A DNA stretch of 19,384 nt from JANNVZ01 sp031418455 (GTDB lineage Bacteria; Bacteroidota; Bacteroidia; Flavobacteriales_D; Sanyastnellaceae): positions 1-19,384 of the forward strand of contig JANOXJ010000279.1 in NCBI GenBank assembly GCA_031418455.1, given 5' to 3'. Made by a program: the position numbers and the translations under genes. Positions 17,725-19,384 of this stretch are shown here, piece after piece. The first letter of the stretch is position 1, and each line of letters opens with the position of its first letter. Under the pieces are notes generated by a model. It was not told the origin of the DNA, ran no database searches, and was given only the letters and a program-made list of their open reading frames with translations.

Positions 17725-17964
17725 ATGAATTCAGAAAACAAAACCTTCCCTATCGGATTACTCTCTGATGAAGTATTGAAACAGGCCAGTGAGCGCACTC
17801 CAGACGAAATAGCTGATTGGCTTCTTGAATTCCATCAATTCAAAAGAAACTTTCAGACTCTGGAAGACATGAAAAATGAAATGCGGAGTAAAGGAAATAA
17901 ATATGGCGATTACACAGAATCAGCAATTGAAAAAACATTCGAATTGAAACAATCTAAATCATGA
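17725..17964 (+). CDS. Small orphan protein paired with the nucleotidyltransferase
   Basis: A 79-residue, charged and mostly helical-looking protein (LSDEVLKQASERTPDEIADWLLEF at about 13-36, then FKRNFQTLEDMKNEMRSK). No signal peptide, membrane segment, zinc motif or recognisable DNA-binding motif; I do not recognise the family. The frame is open from an ATG at 17683 inside the preceding gene, but the ATG at 17725 gives a non-overlapping gene 4 bp after the nucleotidyltransferase stop and is preferred. Its TGA stop overlaps the fadA ATG by four bases (ATGA), so it is translationally coupled on its downstream side. The pairing suggests an antitoxin, an accessory subunit, or a substrate of the nucleotidyltransferase. 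It lacks the R-x4-6-H motif of HEPN partners, so a classical HEPN/MNT module is not supported. Confidence 0.65.
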   Translation: MNSENKTFPIGLLSDEVLKQASERTPDEIADWLLEFHQFKRNFQTLEDMKNEMRSKGNKYGDYTESAIEKTFELKQSKS

Positions 17965-19139
17965 ACGCATACATCATAGCTGGTTACAGATCAGCCGTTG
18001 GAAAAGCCCCAAGAGGCCTTTTCAAATCATACAGAGCAGATGAACTTGGTGCAAAAGTTATAGAACGGCTTGTGGCCGATTTTCCGCAACTGGACAAAAA
18101 CTTAATAGACGATGTAATAGTAGGCAATGCCACACCCGAGGCAGAACAAGGCCTCAACATTGGCCGCATGATTTCCCTTATGGGACTAGACACTGTGAAG
18201 GTGCCGGGCATGACAGTGAACAGGTATTGCTCAAGCGGTTTAGAAACCATAGCCATTGCATCGGCCAAAATACACGCGGGTATAGCCGACTGCATTATAG
18301 CCGGTGGTGTAGAAACCATGTCGCCCATTCCTTTTGGCGGCTGGCGCATAGTTCCTAATGCACGTGTAGCCAAAGAACATCCGGATTGGTATTGGGGCAT
18401 GGGACTAACTGCCGAAGCCGTGGCAAACGACTACAAAGTAAGCCGCGAAGATCAGGATGCCTTCTCGTTGCGCTCGCACGAAAAAGCAGTGGCCGCAATT
18501 ACCGAAGGCAAATTCAAAGACGAAATAGTACCTATTGAAATAAATGAAATTTTTCTTGATGCTCAAGAAAAAAGACAAGAGAAAAAAATTGTAGTGGACA
18601 CAGATGAAGGTCCGCGCAAGGACTCTACATTAGATGCACTTTCAAAATTAAAACCTGTATTTGATGCACGCGGTAGCGTAACGGCTGGCAACAGCTCACA
18701 AACATCTGATGGTGCTGCTTTTGTAATGATAGTGTCTGAAAAGATGTTGAAAGAACTAAACGTAAAACCCATAGCACAACTTAAGAGCTACCATGTAGCC
18801 GCACTTGAGCCGCGCATTATGGGTGTTGGGCCTATATATGCTATACCTGGCGCACTGCAGCGCGCAGGACTTAAGCAAAACGATATAGAACTTTTTGAAC
18901 TGAACGAGGCATTTGCATCACAATCGCTTGCCATAGTGCGCGAGTTAGGTTTAAATCCTGATATAGTAAATGTAAATGGCGGTGCTATAGCTCTAGGCCA
19001 TCCACTTGGCTGCACAGGTGCTAAACTTTCGGTACAATTGTTTAACGAAATGAGAAGAAGAAAACAAAAGTATGGCGTAGTAACTATGTGCGTGGGCACA
19101 GGCCAGGGCGCTGCTGGTGTGTTCGAACTTCTTAATTAA
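17961..19139 (+). CDS. fadA: Acetyl-CoA acyltransferase (3-ketoacyl-CoA thiolase)
   Basis: A 392-residue thiolase, the usual length for the family. It cleaves 3-ketoacyl-CoA to acetyl-CoA and a shortened acyl-CoA, the last step of each beta-oxidation round. Seen: nucleophilic Cys90 in NRYCSSGLETIA, ELNEAFASQ, the GGAIALGHPLGCTG histidine motif, and the second catalytic Cys in MCVGTGQGAAGVF near the C-terminus. All catalytic positions are intact. The start ATG overlaps the stop of the small upstream gene. The order fadN, fadA, acyl-CoA dehydrogenase parallels the Bacillus subtilis operon, which argues for a degradative rather than acetoacetyl-CoA-biosynthetic thiolase. Confidence 0.93.
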   Translation: MNAYIIAGYRSAVGKAPRGLFKSYRADELGAKVIERLVADFPQLDKNLIDDVIVGNATPEAEQGLNIGRMISLMGLDTVKVPGMTVNRYCSSGLETIAIASAKIHAGIADCIIAGGVETMSPIPFGGWRIVPNARVAKEHPDWYWGMGLTAEAVANDYKVSREDQDAFSLRSHEKAVAAITEGKFKDEIVPIEINEIFLDAQEKRQEKKIVVDTDEGPRKDSTLDALSKLKPVFDARGSVTAGNSSQTSDGAAFVMIVSEKMLKELNVKPIAQLKSYHVAALEPRIMGVGPIYAIPGALQRAGLKQNDIELFELNEAFASQSLAIVRELGLNPDIVNVNGGAIALGHPLGCTGAKLSVQLFNEMRRRKQKYGVVTMCVGTGQGAAGVFELLN

Positions 19140-19218
19140 AATTAGCGTATCAACTCAACAAAAAAAAATAAAAACACTCAAGTACAACCCTATCAACCAC
19201 TCTATAAAATAAATAGCC

Positions 19219-19384
19219 ATGCCACAAGAAACTACTACTAAAGCAATCACCGGAGGCGAATTCTTAATTCGTGAAACTGCATCACAAGATATTTTTATAG
19301 CAGAAGAATTCAGCGAGGAATTGCTGATGATGAAAAAAACCTGCGAAGATTTTGTAGCGCAAGAAATAATGCCTAAGCTAGATG
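19219..19384 (+). CDS. fadE: Acyl-CoA dehydrogenase, N-terminal part (runs off window)
   Basis: Only the first 55 codons are present, starting at ATG 19219 and open to the edge. GGEFLIRETASQDIF, then EEFSEELLMMKKTCEDF and QEIMPKLD, is the typical opening of the FadE-type acyl-CoA dehydrogenase found after fadA in Bacteroidota and Bacillus operons. It would introduce the trans-2 double bond that FadN then hydrates. It begins 79 bp after the fadA stop, with no terminator in the gap. The active-site glutamate lies outside the window. Confidence 0.75.
   Translation, partial: MPQETTTKAITGGEFLIRETASQDIFIAEEFSEELLMMKKTCEDFVAQEIMPKLD

Noticed and set aside
17229..17964. Classical HEPN/MNT toxin-antitoxin module
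   Set aside because: The small partner lacks the R-x4-6-H HEPN motif and is shorter than typical HEPN proteins, so only a looser nucleotidyltransferase-pair interpretation is kept.

Overview
The window looks like chromosomal DNA of a Bacteroidota bacterium, probably a free-living Chitinophagales- or Flavobacteriia-like lineage, but I cannot fix the genus. Three things point there: two large secreted proteins end in type IX secretion (Por) sorting domains, strong Shine-Dalgarno sequences are generally absent, and exact TAnnTTTG-type -7 promoter elements occur. The DNA is moderately AT-rich. I see no rRNA, tRNA, CRISPR array, insertion sequence or phage gene.

Layout. (1) 67-2337, minus: a secreted CotH-kinase/lamin-tail protein with a type IX sorting domain. 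(2) 2479-3183, minus: a Nudix-fold winged-helix (NrtR/AraR-type) regulator with a degenerate Nudix box. A 23-bp perfect inverted repeat lies in the 200-bp divergent region between it and pfkA. (3) 3384-6882, plus: a sugar/triose-phosphate run of 6-phosphofructokinase, glyceraldehyde-3-phosphate dehydrogenase, a BadF/BadG-type sugar kinase and a methylglyoxal-synthase-like protein. The PFK and the MGS-like protein both lack a family-defining active-site aspartate. (4) 7022-8317: a membrane-anchored metallophosphoesterase behind a good Bacteroidota promoter. (5) 8434-9186: a TerC-family membrane protein. (6) 9273-14084: a 1603-residue cell-surface protein with a duplicated lectin-like module, ending at a strong hairpin terminator. 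(7) 14383 to the right edge, plus: a MarR-family regulator followed by a fatty-acid beta-oxidation operon with the gene order of Bacillus fadN-fadA-fadE (the last gene runs off the window). A two-gene cassette, a nucleotidyltransferase and a 79-residue orphan protein, sits between fadN and fadA.

How the genes may work together. The Nudix regulator probably senses a sugar or nucleotide metabolite and may control itself and the divergent pfkA-gapA run through the 23-bp site. The MarR protein probably represses beta-oxidation and releases it on acyl-CoA binding. The nucleotidyltransferase/small-protein pair is the best candidate for an undescribed system. It is joined by start-stop overlaps or a 4-nt gap to two core catabolic genes, resembles the minimal nucleotidyltransferase half of known toxin-antitoxin modules, and lacks a HEPN partner.
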